Source: Acidobacteriota bacterium
Lineage (GTDB): Bacteria > Acidobacteriota > Blastocatellia > Pyrinomonadales > Pyrinomonadaceae
Assembly (NCBI GenBank): GCA_019239425.1
Contig: JAFAZX010000005.1
Span: 62,001-126,000, forward strand
Direction of reading: 5' to 3'
DNA length: 64,000 nucleotides
Each line of letters opens with the position of its first letter. The first letter of the stretch is position 1. The translations under genes were made by a program, and so were the position numbers. The notes below the pieces were generated by a model, which made no database searches, was not told the DNA's origin, and saw nothing but the letters and a program-made list of their open reading frames with translations. This document shows, piece by piece, positions 33,146 through 41,210 of this stretch.

Positions 33146-33220
33146 TTAACCACAGAGACACAGAGGCACAGCTTTGAAGACATAAGTCATCAGGCTGTGC
33201 CTCTGTGTCTCTCTGGTTAA
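33146..33220. repeat. Octamer inverted repeat, ACACAGAG family, copy 4
   Basis: Arms 33146-33172 and 33194-33220 pair over 27 bp with one mismatch (21-nt loop). It lies between the TIR-like gene (stop at 33251-33253) and the start of the hydrolase gene, both on the minus strand. The inner end TCAGGC is shared with the copy at 6489. Confidence 0.93.
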
Positions 33221-33250
33221 TTCCTTCTCGCGTCTCCACTCAAGTTTCGT

Positions 33251-34420
33251 TCAGCCGGCGCGGCTGGCGAATCCACGGACGGCCTTGAGAAGCTCGATGC
33301 CGACCTCCCACGTCAACCCGCCCTCGCCGAGCGTGACGTGCGGCAGCGAGGCCAGCCCCGCGGGCAGTTCCGCCGGCCCTTCGAGCAGCAGAAGGACGCG
33401 ACGCTCGTAGAGCACGGAGGCGGCGCCGATCTCGACGAGCGCGCGCTGCGAGACGGCGGGCGCGCCCGACTCTGCGGGGCGGCAGTCCTCCGCCGAGAGG
33501 AGCACGAGCGCGGCGTCGCAGCGCCGCATCACCTCCGCGGCCTCGTCCGCGACGAGCACCGCCGCGCCCTCGCGCGGGGCGCGCTCCGAGGCGTGGCTCT
33601 TGATGCCGGCCAGCTCGAAGACCGTCTGAATCTGCGCGACGAGGTGCGCGGGCTGGCCGCCGTACGAGACGAAGAGACAGGTCTGCGAAGGGGAGTCGCC
33701 GAACTCTTCTTCGTCGCCCGCGCGTTCGTCCGACTCCGCGCGCGCGCGCGTCACGTCGCGCGCGGGGCCGCGGCCCGCGACGTACTCGTCCAGCCCTTCG
33801 CGCTCGACGCGCATGCGCGCGGGCTGGCCGCGCTTGCCGATGGTCAGCGTGCCCAGCTCCGCCGCCTGGCAGAGGTGGAAGAAGCAGACGACGCCCTCCT
33901 CCGCCCCCTTCGGCCCGGCCGCTTCGAGCAGCGGCCCGAACTCTTCCTGCAGGTACGCGGCCACGTCCGCGTACGTGACGAGGTCGAGTCCCTGTCTTTG
34001 AATCCACGCGAGCGCCGCGCGGTAGAGCGGGTTCGATTCGAGCAGCGTGCGGTAGGCGCGCGTCTCGGGTTCGAGCGTGCGCGCGAACTCGCGCCCGCGC
34101 CGCGTCAGGAACAGTCGCCCGCCGCGCCGCGCGACGACGCCCCACGCTTCGTAGGCCGCGACCTTGCGCGGCTCGAAGACGCGGCGCTTGGCGTCGGCGA
34201 GCGCCTCGACGACCGAGACGCCGGTCGGCTTCCTCTTCAAGTACTGCACGGCTTCGCGCAGGTCGCCGGGCGTCGCCAGCACGGGCAGCGCCGCGGAGTG
34301 CGTCTCCTCCTCCGGCGGCGTGAGCAGGCGCAAGGCTGTCGTCTGGTACTCGCTCGGCCCGCGCCGCGAGACGGCGCGAGACAGTTCCCTCTGGATCGGT
34401 GTCGCTGACAGGCTCGTCAT
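33251..34420 (-). CDS. Winged-helix-like protein with C-terminal TIR-like nucleotide-binding domain
   Basis: Cytosolic protein of 389 aa. The N-terminal ~240 residues include two helix-turn-helix-like segments (GVSVVEALADAKRRVFEPRK; AALAWIQRQGLDLVTYADVA) suggestive of nucleic-acid or protein binding. After an acidic linker, residues about 250-386 resemble the TIR-like family (PF10137 type): a first strand CLFVSYGG, AALVLLSAEDC, then SQRALVEIGAAS, where the Glu is at the place of the conserved catalytic Glu, and VLLLLEG followed by the PAGLASLPHV strand. The start at 34420 has GAAGGGG 6 nt upstream. TIR-like domains often cleave NAD or act in phage defence; no other defence gene lies next to it. 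Confidence 0.75.
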   Translation of the reverse strand: MTSLSATPIQRELSRAVSRRGPSEYQTTALRLLTPPEEETHSAALPVLATPGDLREAVQYLKRKPTGVSVVEALADAKRRVFEPRKVAAYEAWGVVARRGGRLFLTRRGREFARTLEPETRAYRTLLESNPLYRAALAWIQRQGLDLVTYADVAAYLQEEFGPLLEAAGPKGAEEGVVCFFHLCQAAELGTLTIGKRGQPARMRVEREGLDEYVAGRGPARDVTRARAESDERAGDEEEFGDSPSQTCLFVSYGGQPAHLVAQIQTVFELAGIKSHASERAPREGAAVLVADEAAEVMRRCDAALVLLSAEDCRPAESGAPAVSQRALVEIGAASVLYERRVLLLLEGPAELPAGLASLPHVTLGEGGLTWEVGIELLKAVRGFASRAG

Positions 34421-34800
34421 GTATGCCCCTTCGCGGCCGACTACCGGTGTGTGAAGATTCGAAGCCGGCCGCCCCTTTACTCGTTACGTCAGGCTTGACC
34501 ACTTTGATGCGAGTTATTGAGGCGCGGAAAAATTTGTGATGAACGGGACGGCCCGCGTGATGAAGTGGATTCAGCGCAGCACGTCGGCTGCCAACGCATG
34601 ACGCGCTGGAAAAAATCCAAAGGCTTATAGCGAAATGCGTTCAGGTGAGGACAGCCGTGTGGCGATAACGGTCAGAACCACCCGCGGTAGCGGGTGGCCC
34701 TTTGCAGGACGGATGCTCCATATCTCAAAGGGCCACCCGCTACCGCGGGTGGTACTGACCGCTATGGCGCTTCTCGTTGCTTTAACCGAACGGCGGTCGT
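34421..34800. other. 380-nt region between two minus-strand genes
   Basis: It contains the long GC-rich inverted repeat at 34670-34760, 40 nt after the stop of the FecR/DUF6600 gene. The remaining ~250 nt are relatively AT-rich and hold no ORF with coding character. The TIR-like gene's promoter is expected here. Confidence 0.55.
34670..34760. repeat. REP/BIME-like double hairpin, copy 1
   Basis: Arms 34670-34704 and 34726-34760 pair over 35 bp with one mismatch. Each arm contains its own hairpin (CCACCCG / CGGGTGG around CGGTAG). A second copy with related arms and a related loop lies at 51022-51110. Confidence 0.92.
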
Positions 34801-36918
34801 TTAGTGTTTACCTTTACCCTTACCGCCGCCTCCGCCGTCACCCCGGCCGCGGCCTCCGCCACCATCACCACCGCCGCCCGCGGGCGGGCCTTGCTGCTGC
34901 TTACGCGCTTGGCCCGGCGGGGCCTGCATGACGGGGCGCGGTTGCGGCTGCGGGCGCTCGGCGCGTCGCTGCTGTTGCTGTGCCTGACGCGCGCGCATTG
35001 CCTCCATCTGCTGCTGCGCCCTCTGTTGCTGCGCCTGCTGCGCGGCCTGACGTTGAGCCTGTCGCTGTCCCTCGGCCTGACGCCGCATCTCGAAGCGCTG
35101 TTGCTGCTCGGCGGCGCGTTGCTGCTGCGCCGCAACACGCTGTTGCTCGCGGGCCGCCTGCGCTTGTTGTCTCGCCTGCGCCTCGCGCTCGCCGCGCGCG
35201 GCCGCTTCGGCGCGGCCCGCCGCGACTCTCTCGCCCTGCGCGTTCTCGGGGCTCGGAGGACGCTGCCCGAAGTCGCGGCCTCGTGCGGCGCGCTGCTCCG
35301 CCTTCTCCTCATGCCTGTTCGCGCGCGCGGGCGCCGCGACCTGTGCGGGCTGCTGGCGCTCGTCGAACTTCAGCTTCTCGCGCTTCACCTTGTCGGGCAC
35401 CGCCTCGACGCGGAAGCGGCGCGCGAAGTCCTCGCGGAACTTCGGCGTCGGCGGCGGGGCGCTCGCGTAGACCTGCGTCGAGTCGAGCTTCTTCGCGAGG
35501 CCCGGCGGCAGCACGAAGCCGCGCCGCTCGGCGGCGTGCGTGAGCGAAGCCTGCCGCAGCAGTGCGTTCGAGAAAGGCTCGAGCACCGGCCGCGTCCCTT
35601 CGAAAGCCCTCGGGTCGAAACGCGCGATTGAGCGCCGGTCGACGGGCCGCCCGAAGTCGTCAACCGACACGACCGTCACCCCGTTCGGCACGCTCATGTT
35701 GGCGACGCGGTCGGGCACGCCGTAGCTGCCGTCGTAGTAGTGCGGCTGCCAGTTCGCGTCGTAGTAGGCCGGCGCGTACTGCTCGCCCGGCGCGAGCGGC
35801 ACCCAGCCGATCTCGTTCGCCCCCGTCGAAGGCAGGAAGGCCACGAGTGCCGGCGCGTACGCGGGCTGCGTGTTCACGGAGTCCGGCACCCAGTACCAGC
35901 GGTCGGCCGCGCTCACCCAGCGGCCGTAGTGATAGGGCGCGTAGCCCCACGGCTCGTTCGAGACCCACGTCAGCCCGTACGGGTCGTCCATCATCCAGTA
36001 GCCGTCGCGGTACGGCGCCCAGCCTTGATCCACCCGCGGACTCCACGCGTAGCCGTAGCCGTTCAGGTTCTGCCAGTCGCCGTAAGCGTCGAGGTCGTAT
36101 GCGCCCGGCACCGTCGCCGGCACGTACTGGTAGCTCGCGTAGCGTCTGGAAGGGTCGTAGTAGTAAGGGTCGTTCAGGTACGCGTTGTAGTCCGCGTAAC
36201 GCCCGTCGTAAGAGTTCGGATAGCGGTAGCCGTAGTAATCATTCACGAGGCCGCCCGCGTAGCCGGGACTCAGGCGCGAGAGCGCGACCTGCGCCGCCGT
36301 CTGGCCGAGCAGAGTCAACATCTCGCCCTTACTGATCTGACCGCTGCCCGCGAGGCCGACGACTTGCGCCAGGCCGCTCAGCACGGAGACGAAGGCCGAG
36401 CCGTCGTCGTTGTAGCCGACTTGATAGAGGCCGGGCTGTTGGAAGTCGACGGCTCCGTAGGGCGTCGCGACCTCGAACATCTCGTCGGGCGCGAGCGCGC
36501 CGATGTCGAAGATGGCCGAGCCTTCGCGCAGCGCGAGCTGCGTGCGCCGGTCGGAGAGCGCGACCACGTCGAGCGCGGAGTCCGGGTCGATGGTGGCGAA
36601 GTTGCGCCCCGTGAACGCGAGCGAGGCGCGCGAGTCGTCGCGCGCGTAGAGCCGGTCGCCGACGGTGACGGGAGTGTTCGGCGTCAGCTCCGCCCATTGC
36701 TCTTCGTCACGCGTGCCGCCGTTGAGGTCGCGGCCGAGGCCCACCTGTCCGTCCACGCGCTCGACGCGCGCGGCGCGCGGCACCGAGAACGCCTCGGCCT
36801 TCGGCTCGTGCCGCATCCAGAGCGCGGCGGCGCCCGCGCCGAGCGCCGCGAAGGCCAGAAAGATTAACGTCAGGTGAGGCCACACCCTGATACCGTTATG
36901 ACGAGCGTTCACGTTCAT
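34801..36918 (-). CDS. Membrane-anchored FecR/DUF6600-type protein with Gln-rich coiled-coil tail
   Basis: Protein of 705 aa. The start at 36918 (MNVNARHNG) is preceded by CGGAGATG. A single transmembrane/signal helix is at about residues 16-36. Residues 45-200 form a FecR-like domain (RLYARDDSRASLAFTGRNFA, FEVATPYGAVDFQQPGLYQV). About 225-395 are Tyr/Trp/Pro-rich DUF6600-type repeats (GWAPYRDGYWMMDDPYGLTW, HYGRWVSAADRWYWVP). The last ~200 residues are a highly charged Gln/Arg/Ala coiled coil, then a Gly/Asp/Lys-rich end. A probable envelope protein; FecR domains elsewhere bind sigma regulators, but none is encoded here. Confidence 0.88.
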   Translation of the reverse strand: MNVNARHNGIRVWPHLTLIFLAFAALGAGAAALWMRHEPKAEAFSVPRAARVERVDGQVGLGRDLNGGTRDEEQWAELTPNTPVTVGDRLYARDDSRASLAFTGRNFATIDPDSALDVVALSDRRTQLALREGSAIFDIGALAPDEMFEVATPYGAVDFQQPGLYQVGYNDDGSAFVSVLSGLAQVVGLAGSGQISKGEMLTLLGQTAAQVALSRLSPGYAGGLVNDYYGYRYPNSYDGRYADYNAYLNDPYYYDPSRRYASYQYVPATVPGAYDLDAYGDWQNLNGYGYAWSPRVDQGWAPYRDGYWMMDDPYGLTWVSNEPWGYAPYHYGRWVSAADRWYWVPDSVNTQPAYAPALVAFLPSTGANEIGWVPLAPGEQYAPAYYDANWQPHYYDGSYGVPDRVANMSVPNGVTVVSVDDFGRPVDRRSIARFDPRAFEGTRPVLEPFSNALLRQASLTHAAERRGFVLPPGLAKKLDSTQVYASAPPPTPKFREDFARRFRVEAVPDKVKREKLKFDERQQPAQVAAPARANRHEEKAEQRAARGRDFGQRPPSPENAQGERVAAGRAEAAARGEREAQARQQAQAAREQQRVAAQQQRAAEQQQRFEMRRQAEGQRQAQRQAAQQAQQQRAQQQMEAMRARQAQQQQRRAERPQPQPRPVMQAPPGQARKQQQGPPAGGGGDGGGGRGRGDGGGGGKGKGKH

Positions 36919-37405
36919 TACATCTCCGTTGCGGTAAAAGTTATTCCCTTCGTACTTTCGCAAAGGCCGTGCCGCCGCGCCCTCTTCGGGGCCGGTTCCC
37001 CTTAAGATTACAGGCAGGTGAGTTAGACAAGACGTCTGTTTTGACCTCTCGCCCGGCCGCTGTCATGAAACGGTTCTGCCGGCACGATATCGTGTCCGGG
37101 TGCCGCGTATGGGCCGCGCGCGCGTGCCCGGATGTTATGTGCGTGTTGCGTCGGGGGGCCGTGCCCTTCGGCCGCCTGATTGTTGCGGAGACGTAGCGAT
37201 TGAATAATAAATCGCTCGGGCGCAACCAATTTCGGCCCCGGTTTAGTCAAACTGCTTGACTTGCTTTCCGCAGTCGCACAGAATCCGAAACCAAACGGTC
37301 AACATGCGGAGAGAACAACCTCGCAAGCGGATATTTTCGGAGGGGCTTTACGCGGGGCGCGCGAAGTTTCCCGACTGACTTTCGCACGAACGGAGAAGGA
37401 CAAAC
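36919..37405. other. 487-nt divergent region
   Basis: Between the FecR/DUF6600 gene (minus) and the OmpA gene (plus); it should contain both promoters. It is less GC-rich than the genes. A short hairpin AGCGATT/AATCGCT lies at 37195-37216. No ORF with coding character and no member of the long inverted-repeat families is present. Confidence 0.55.
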
Positions 37406-38440
37406 ATGAGCAACGTTTCGAAGAGCGTAAGATTGATCGCGCTGACTTTCGCGCTGGCGCTGGCGGCCGCGCCGGCACTGCTGGCGCAGGACGCAGGTAA
37501 CAGTGGCGGCGGCAACACGCGCACCGTCGCCTCCGGCCAGAAGATGAAGATCAAGGGCGTCGTGACCCGCCGCGACCCGGACTCTTTCGTCATGCAGGAT
37601 GCCAACGGCGTGCAGACGACCGTCACGCTGACGAACGCGACGAGCATCAAGACCGACGGCGGCTTCCTGCGCGGCGGCACCAACTACGGCGTGACCGCGA
37701 TCCTGCGCGGCCTCAACCTCGAAGTCGAAGGCACCGGCGACGGCACGAACCTCGTCGCCAGCAAGATTCGCTTCAAGGAGGGCGACCTCCGCACGGCCCG
37801 CACGGTCGAGGCCAACGTGACGCCGGTCGAGAACCGCGTCGGCGCGGCCGAGGGCCGGATCGGGCAGGTCGAGCAGAACGCGCAGCGCCTCTCGGGGCAG
37901 TTGGACGAGTTGGCGGCCGTTTCGAACGCCGCGCGCGGCGGCGCCAAGGCCGCGCAGGAGACGGCGGACGCGGCCGTCGCCGGCGTGAACGCCACGAACG
38001 AGCGCATCTCGGCGCTCGACGACTACCAGGTGCAGAACAACACGAGCATCCAGTTCCGGGTGGGGAGCGCCGTCCTCTCGCCCGACAGCAAGTCGAAGCT
38101 CGACCAGATCGCGCAGCAGGCTTTGCAGGCGAAGGGCTACGTGCTTGAGGTCTCGGGCTTCGCCAGCTCGGACGGCTCGACGGAGGCCAACCGCCGCCTG
38201 AGCCAGCGCCGCGCCGACACGGTCATCCGCTACCTCGTCGAGAACCACAACATCCCGCTGCGCCGCATCGTCACGCCGTACGGCTACGGCGAGGCGCAGC
38301 CCGTCGCCGACAACGCGACGCGCGAGGGGCGCGAGCAGAACCGCCGCGTCGAGGTCAAGGTGCTCGTCAACCGCGGCCTCATCCAGGGCGCGCCGACCAT
38401 GACCAAGCCCAGCTCGGACAACCCCGGCGGCGGCAACTAG
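37406..38440 (+). CDS. OmpA-family peptidoglycan-binding outer-membrane protein
   Basis: Exported protein of 344 aa; signal MSNVSKSVRLIALTFALALA to LLAQ. Residues about 45-125 are a DUF5666-like beta domain (GQKMKIKGVVTRRDPDSFVMQ). A coiled coil follows (about 130-205). The C-terminal OmpA/MotB domain spans about 210-325 with IQFRVGSAVLSPDSKSKLDQI, VSGFASSDGSTEANRRLSQRRAD (about residues 248-270) and GREQNRRVEV. It anchors the outer membrane to peptidoglycan. GGAGAAGGA precedes the ATG. It is followed after 12 nt by a hairpin with a T tract. Confidence 0.94.
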   Translation: MSNVSKSVRLIALTFALALAAAPALLAQDAGNSGGGNTRTVASGQKMKIKGVVTRRDPDSFVMQDANGVQTTVTLTNATSIKTDGGFLRGGTNYGVTAILRGLNLEVEGTGDGTNLVASKIRFKEGDLRTARTVEANVTPVENRVGAAEGRIGQVEQNAQRLSGQLDELAAVSNAARGGAKAAQETADAAVAGVNATNERISALDDYQVQNNTSIQFRVGSAVLSPDSKSKLDQIAQQALQAKGYVLEVSGFASSDGSTEANRRLSQRRADTVIRYLVENHNIPLRRIVTPYGYGEAQPVADNATREGREQNRRVEVKVLVNRGLIQGAPTMTKPSSDNPGGGN

Positions 38441-38452
38441 TCCGGAAGGACG

Positions 38453-38535
38453 AAGTAGACAGTAGACAGTAGTCAGTAGACAGTAGGAAGAGAGTTCTAC
38501 TGACTACTGACTACTGTCTACTGTCTACTTTTTTT
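38453..38535 (+). terminator. Heptamer inverted repeat (CAGTAGA family) ending in a T tract
   Basis: Arms 38453-38486 and 38497-38530 pair over 34 bp with one mismatch around a 10-nt loop; the units are CAGTAGA and CAGTAGT. Seven T residues (38529-38535) follow directly, so unlike most other members it also meets the rule for an intrinsic terminator of the OmpA gene. Confidence 0.85.
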
Positions 38536-38551
38536 ATGGAGGGGTCACACA

Positions 38552-39823
38552 GTGATTCGCTTACCCGACGCGGCGAGAAGGTTTCTGCTGGGGTTGACGC
38601 TCGGTGCGGTCGCGCTCACGTTCATCGCGGCGGCGGGCGCGCAGAGCCGCCAGACGAACACGAACGCGAGGCCGCGGCCGACGCCCGTCGTCGTCCCGCG
38701 CCTCCCGCAGCGCGCGACGCCGACCCCGACGCCGGCCATCATCAACGTGCCCGTCACGCCCGACGACACGCCCCCGCCCCCGCCGCCCACGCCGACCCCA
38801 AAGCCCAAACCGACGCCGACGCCCAAGCCCGTCGAGGACACGCTCGACGAGTCGGACGTGGTGAAGGTCACTTCGAACCTCGTGGTCGTGCCCGTCGCCG
38901 TCACCGACGCGGGGGGCAACGCCGTGCAGGGTTTGAAGAGGGAGGATTTTCTGCTTGAGGAGGAGGGGCGCGCGCAGGAGCTTCAGAGCGTCGGCACCGC
39001 CGAGGAGGTGCCGCTCGACATCGTCATCCTCTTCGACATCTCTTCGAGCGTGACGGCCAAAGACTTCTTCACGCGCCAGCAGGAGGCGGCGGCGCGCTTC
39101 CTGCGCCTGGTGATGAAGCCCGTAGACCGCGCGGCCGTCGTCACCATCGCCGACAAGCCCGCGCTCGCCCAGCCGCTCGCGCCGGCCGAGGCGACGGCCG
39201 CGGCAATCCTCAAAATACCGCCCGCGGCGAAAGCCGTGCCGACGGCCTTCTACGACACCGTGACCTTCGCCGCGAAGTACCTCGCCGACAACGCGCCGGG
39301 CAACCACCGCCGCGTCATCCTCGCCGTCACCGACGGCGACGACAACTTCTCGACGGCCGTCCGCGAGCAGACCGTCGCCGAGTACGAGGCGCTGAAGAAG
39401 GCCGAGGCGCAGGACGCGACGCTCCCCGTCGGCGAGCGCGCCGCCGCGCGCCGCGACCTCCAGTCGCGCCACGCGCGCGCCATCCAGGGCGTGCAGCGCG
39501 CCGTGCAGGGCGCCGACTCGGTCTTCTACTCGATCAACCCGGGCGGCCCTTCCGTCCGCCTCAACGAGATCAGCATGCGCGCACAGACCGGCATGCAGAC
39601 GGTCGCCGACGCCACCGGCGGCACCGCCTACGTCCCCGCGCGCAACGAAGACCTCGACGCCATCTTCCGCCAGATCGCCGCCGAGCTGCGCGCGCAGTAC
39701 CTGCTCCAGTACCTCTCGAACAACCAGGCGACGGCCGGCAAGTTCCTCCGCATCAAGGTCACGACCCCACCGCGCCCCGACACGCGCATCCGCGCACGGC
39801 AGGGGTACTTTAAGAAGGGATAG
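38552..39823 (+). CDS. Secreted VWFA-domain protein of the acidobacterial type
   Basis: Exported protein of 423 aa; GTG start at 38552 with GGAGGGG 6-8 nt upstream. The signal peptide covers residues 1 to about 30. A Pro/Thr-rich spacer follows (about 35-105; runs of PTPTPKP). Then comes the acidobacterial VWFA domain (TIGR03436-like): SNLVVVPVAVTDAGGNAVQG, the metal-site DISSSVTAKDFF, RRVILAVTDGDDNFST, ending AQYLLQYLSNNQ...IRARQGYFKKG. A probable envelope protein mediating protein interaction. It lies downstream of OmpA, across the hairpin terminator. Confidence 0.93.
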   Translation: MIRLPDAARRFLLGLTLGAVALTFIAAAGAQSRQTNTNARPRPTPVVVPRLPQRATPTPTPAIINVPVTPDDTPPPPPPTPTPKPKPTPTPKPVEDTLDESDVVKVTSNLVVVPVAVTDAGGNAVQGLKREDFLLEEEGRAQELQSVGTAEEVPLDIVILFDISSSVTAKDFFTRQQEAAARFLRLVMKPVDRAAVVTIADKPALAQPLAPAEATAAAILKIPPAAKAVPTAFYDTVTFAAKYLADNAPGNHRRVILAVTDGDDNFSTAVREQTVAEYEALKKAEAQDATLPVGERAAARRDLQSRHARAIQGVQRAVQGADSVFYSINPGGPSVRLNEISMRAQTGMQTVADATGGTAYVPARNEDLDAIFRQIAAELRAQYLLQYLSNNQATAGKFLRIKVTTPPRPDTRIRARQGYFKKG

Positions 39824-39824
39824 G

Positions 39825-39927
39825 GAAGGCAAAAGGCAAGAGGCAAGAGGCAAAAGTGGAAGACGAAAGCCGCGCCGTGCGGGCCGCCGTCTTCATTTTT
39901 GCTTCTTGCCTTTTGCCTCTTGCCTTC
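39825..39927. repeat. Heptamer inverted repeat, AGGCAAA family, copy 1
   Basis: Arms 39825-39865 and 39888-39927 with units AGGCAAA and AGGCAAG, extended inward by a non-repetitive GTGGAAGACG/CGTCTTCAT stem. The element fills the space between the convergent stops at 39823 and 39932. Its complement matches the element at 47691-47790 over almost the full length. Confidence 0.92.
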
Positions 39928-39931
39928 TCGA

Positions 39932-40453
39932 CTACTGCATTTCGAGCAGCACGTCCGTCAACTTATTCGCGACGTCGAGGAGGATGCGGCCGGCCTGGTC
40001 GAAGCGGTTGGCGCCGGCCGCCTGCGCGGCCTGTTCGGCGCTGGCCGAGACGCCTTGCAGCGTCTGGTACGGCGTCCGCAGCCCCTCCTCGAAGCGGAAG
40101 TGCCCCTCCAACTGGTCGAGGCGGTCGCGCATGTCGCCGATGCTGCGGATGAGCCCGGCCTTCGTCTGGTTCGCCGCGTCGGCCGCGCCCGACTGCGCGC
40201 CCGTCAGCTCCAAGTCCTTCGAGAGCCTCCCGTAGAGGTAGAGGAAGCGCGTCAGGTCTTTCGAGAGCCCCGCGAGTTCGAGCCGCTGCGTGTTGAAGCG
40301 CGTCTGGTCGAGGTGCGAGCCGGCCGCCGCCGGCTTCCTCTTCTGCGAAGAGGCCGGGGCGGTGCGGCGCGTACGCGTCTGCGCGGGCGCGGGCGCGGCG
40401 GCCGAACAAGTGATGAGCAGGCACACGGCCGCTTTGGCGATGAGCGGTTTCAC
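39932..40453 (-). CDS. Secreted helical protein of unknown function
   Basis: Exported protein of 173 aa. The start is taken as GTG at 40453 (AGGAAGGAAAC before it), giving signal peptide MKPLIAKAAVCLLITCSAAA to PAQ; the long frame above it overlaps lipB and is not used. After a basic Arg/Thr-rich segment the rest is helical (LELAGLSKDLTRFLYLYGRL, SIGDMRDRLDQLEGHFRFEE), compatible with a small helical bundle. No family is recognised. It diverges from lipB, with only 82 nt between the starts. Confidence 0.78.
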   Translation of the reverse strand: MKPLIAKAAVCLLITCSAAAPAPAQTRTRRTAPASSQKRKPAAAGSHLDQTRFNTQRLELAGLSKDLTRFLYLYGRLSKDLELTGAQSGAADAANQTKAGLIRSIGDMRDRLDQLEGHFRFEEGLRTPYQTLQGVSASAEQAAQAAGANRFDQAGRILLDVANKLTDVLLEMQ

Positions 40454-40535
40454 GTTTCCTTCCTCCAGAAGTTTTCGGATTTGGCCTCTGCTACAATGTG
40501 GCCGAAGGGGAAGAGTAACAGTTCTGCGCACTGCG

Positions 40536-41210
40536 ATGCACGCGAGACGACTGAGAGTTCGCCGCCTGGGCCGCACGGAGTACGGCGAGGCGTACCGCGT
40601 CCAGAAGGAGACCGAAGCGTCGGTGCGCGACCGCCGCGAGCCCGACACGCTGCTCCTCGTCGAGCACCCGCACGTCCTCACGGTCGGCCGCCGCGCCACG
40701 CCCTCCTTGATCCTCGCCACGCCCGAAGCGCTCGCCGCGCGCGGCGTCGAAGTCTTCGAGACGAACCGCGGCGGCAAGATGACCTACCACGGCCTCGGCC
40801 AACTGGTCGGCTATCCAATCATAAATCTGAGCCCCGACCGCGAGGACGTGCACAAGTACGTCCGCGACCTGGAAGAGGTCTTGATCCGCGCGATGTCGGA
40901 TTATGACATTGAAGCGTTCCGCATCGAGGGGCTGACGGGCGTCCACACCGCGCGCGGCAAGGTCGCCGCCATCGGCGTCCACATCGCGCGCTGGGTCACG
41001 ACGCACGGCTTCGCCCTGAACGTCAACACAGACCTCTCCTACTTCAACCTCATCGTCGCCTGCGAGGGCGAGCCGGTGACTTCGATGAGAGAACTGCTCG
41101 GCCGCGAGGTTCCTTTGAGCGAAGTGGAAGACCGCGTCGTCGCCCGCTTCGCCGAGGTGTTCGAGTCCACGCCCGAAGAAGAAAGAACGTTGACAAGCTC
41201 CGCATGCTGA
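40536..41210 (+). CDS. lipB: Lipoyl(octanoyl) transferase
   Basis: Moves octanoyl groups from acyl carrier protein to lipoyl domains, the first step of endogenous lipoate synthesis. 224 aa, cytosolic. Family motifs: LLVEHPHVLTVGRRA, NRGGKMTYHGLGQLVGYPI, the catalytic Lys in RGKVAAIGVHI, and the acyl-accepting Cys in IVACEGEPVTSM. The start ATG at 40536 is the only good one in frame. The next gene overlaps it by 7 nt. lipA lies 2.4 kb downstream; together they can lipoylate the E2 encoded at 18 kb. Confidence 0.95.
   Translation: MHARRLRVRRLGRTEYGEAYRVQKETEASVRDRREPDTLLLVEHPHVLTVGRRATPSLILATPEALAARGVEVFETNRGGKMTYHGLGQLVGYPIINLSPDREDVHKYVRDLEEVLIRAMSDYDIEAFRIEGLTGVHTARGKVAAIGVHIARWVTTHGFALNVNTDLSYFNLIVACEGEPVTSMRELLGREVPLSEVEDRVVARFAEVFESTPEEERTLTSSAC

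Noticed and set aside
33126..33239. N-terminal extension of the hydrolase gene to 33239
   Set aside because: The extra residues are a translation of the ACACAGAG inverted repeat and lie before a proper signal peptide; similar repeat-encoded extensions were dropped for the ferredoxin, lpdA, E1 alpha, E2 and S8 protease 3 genes.
33240..34502. 420-aa minus-strand frame overlapping the TIR-like gene
   Set aside because: Arg/Ala-rich in another frame, without motifs; the 33251-34420 frame has a good ribosome site and recognisable TIR-like strands.
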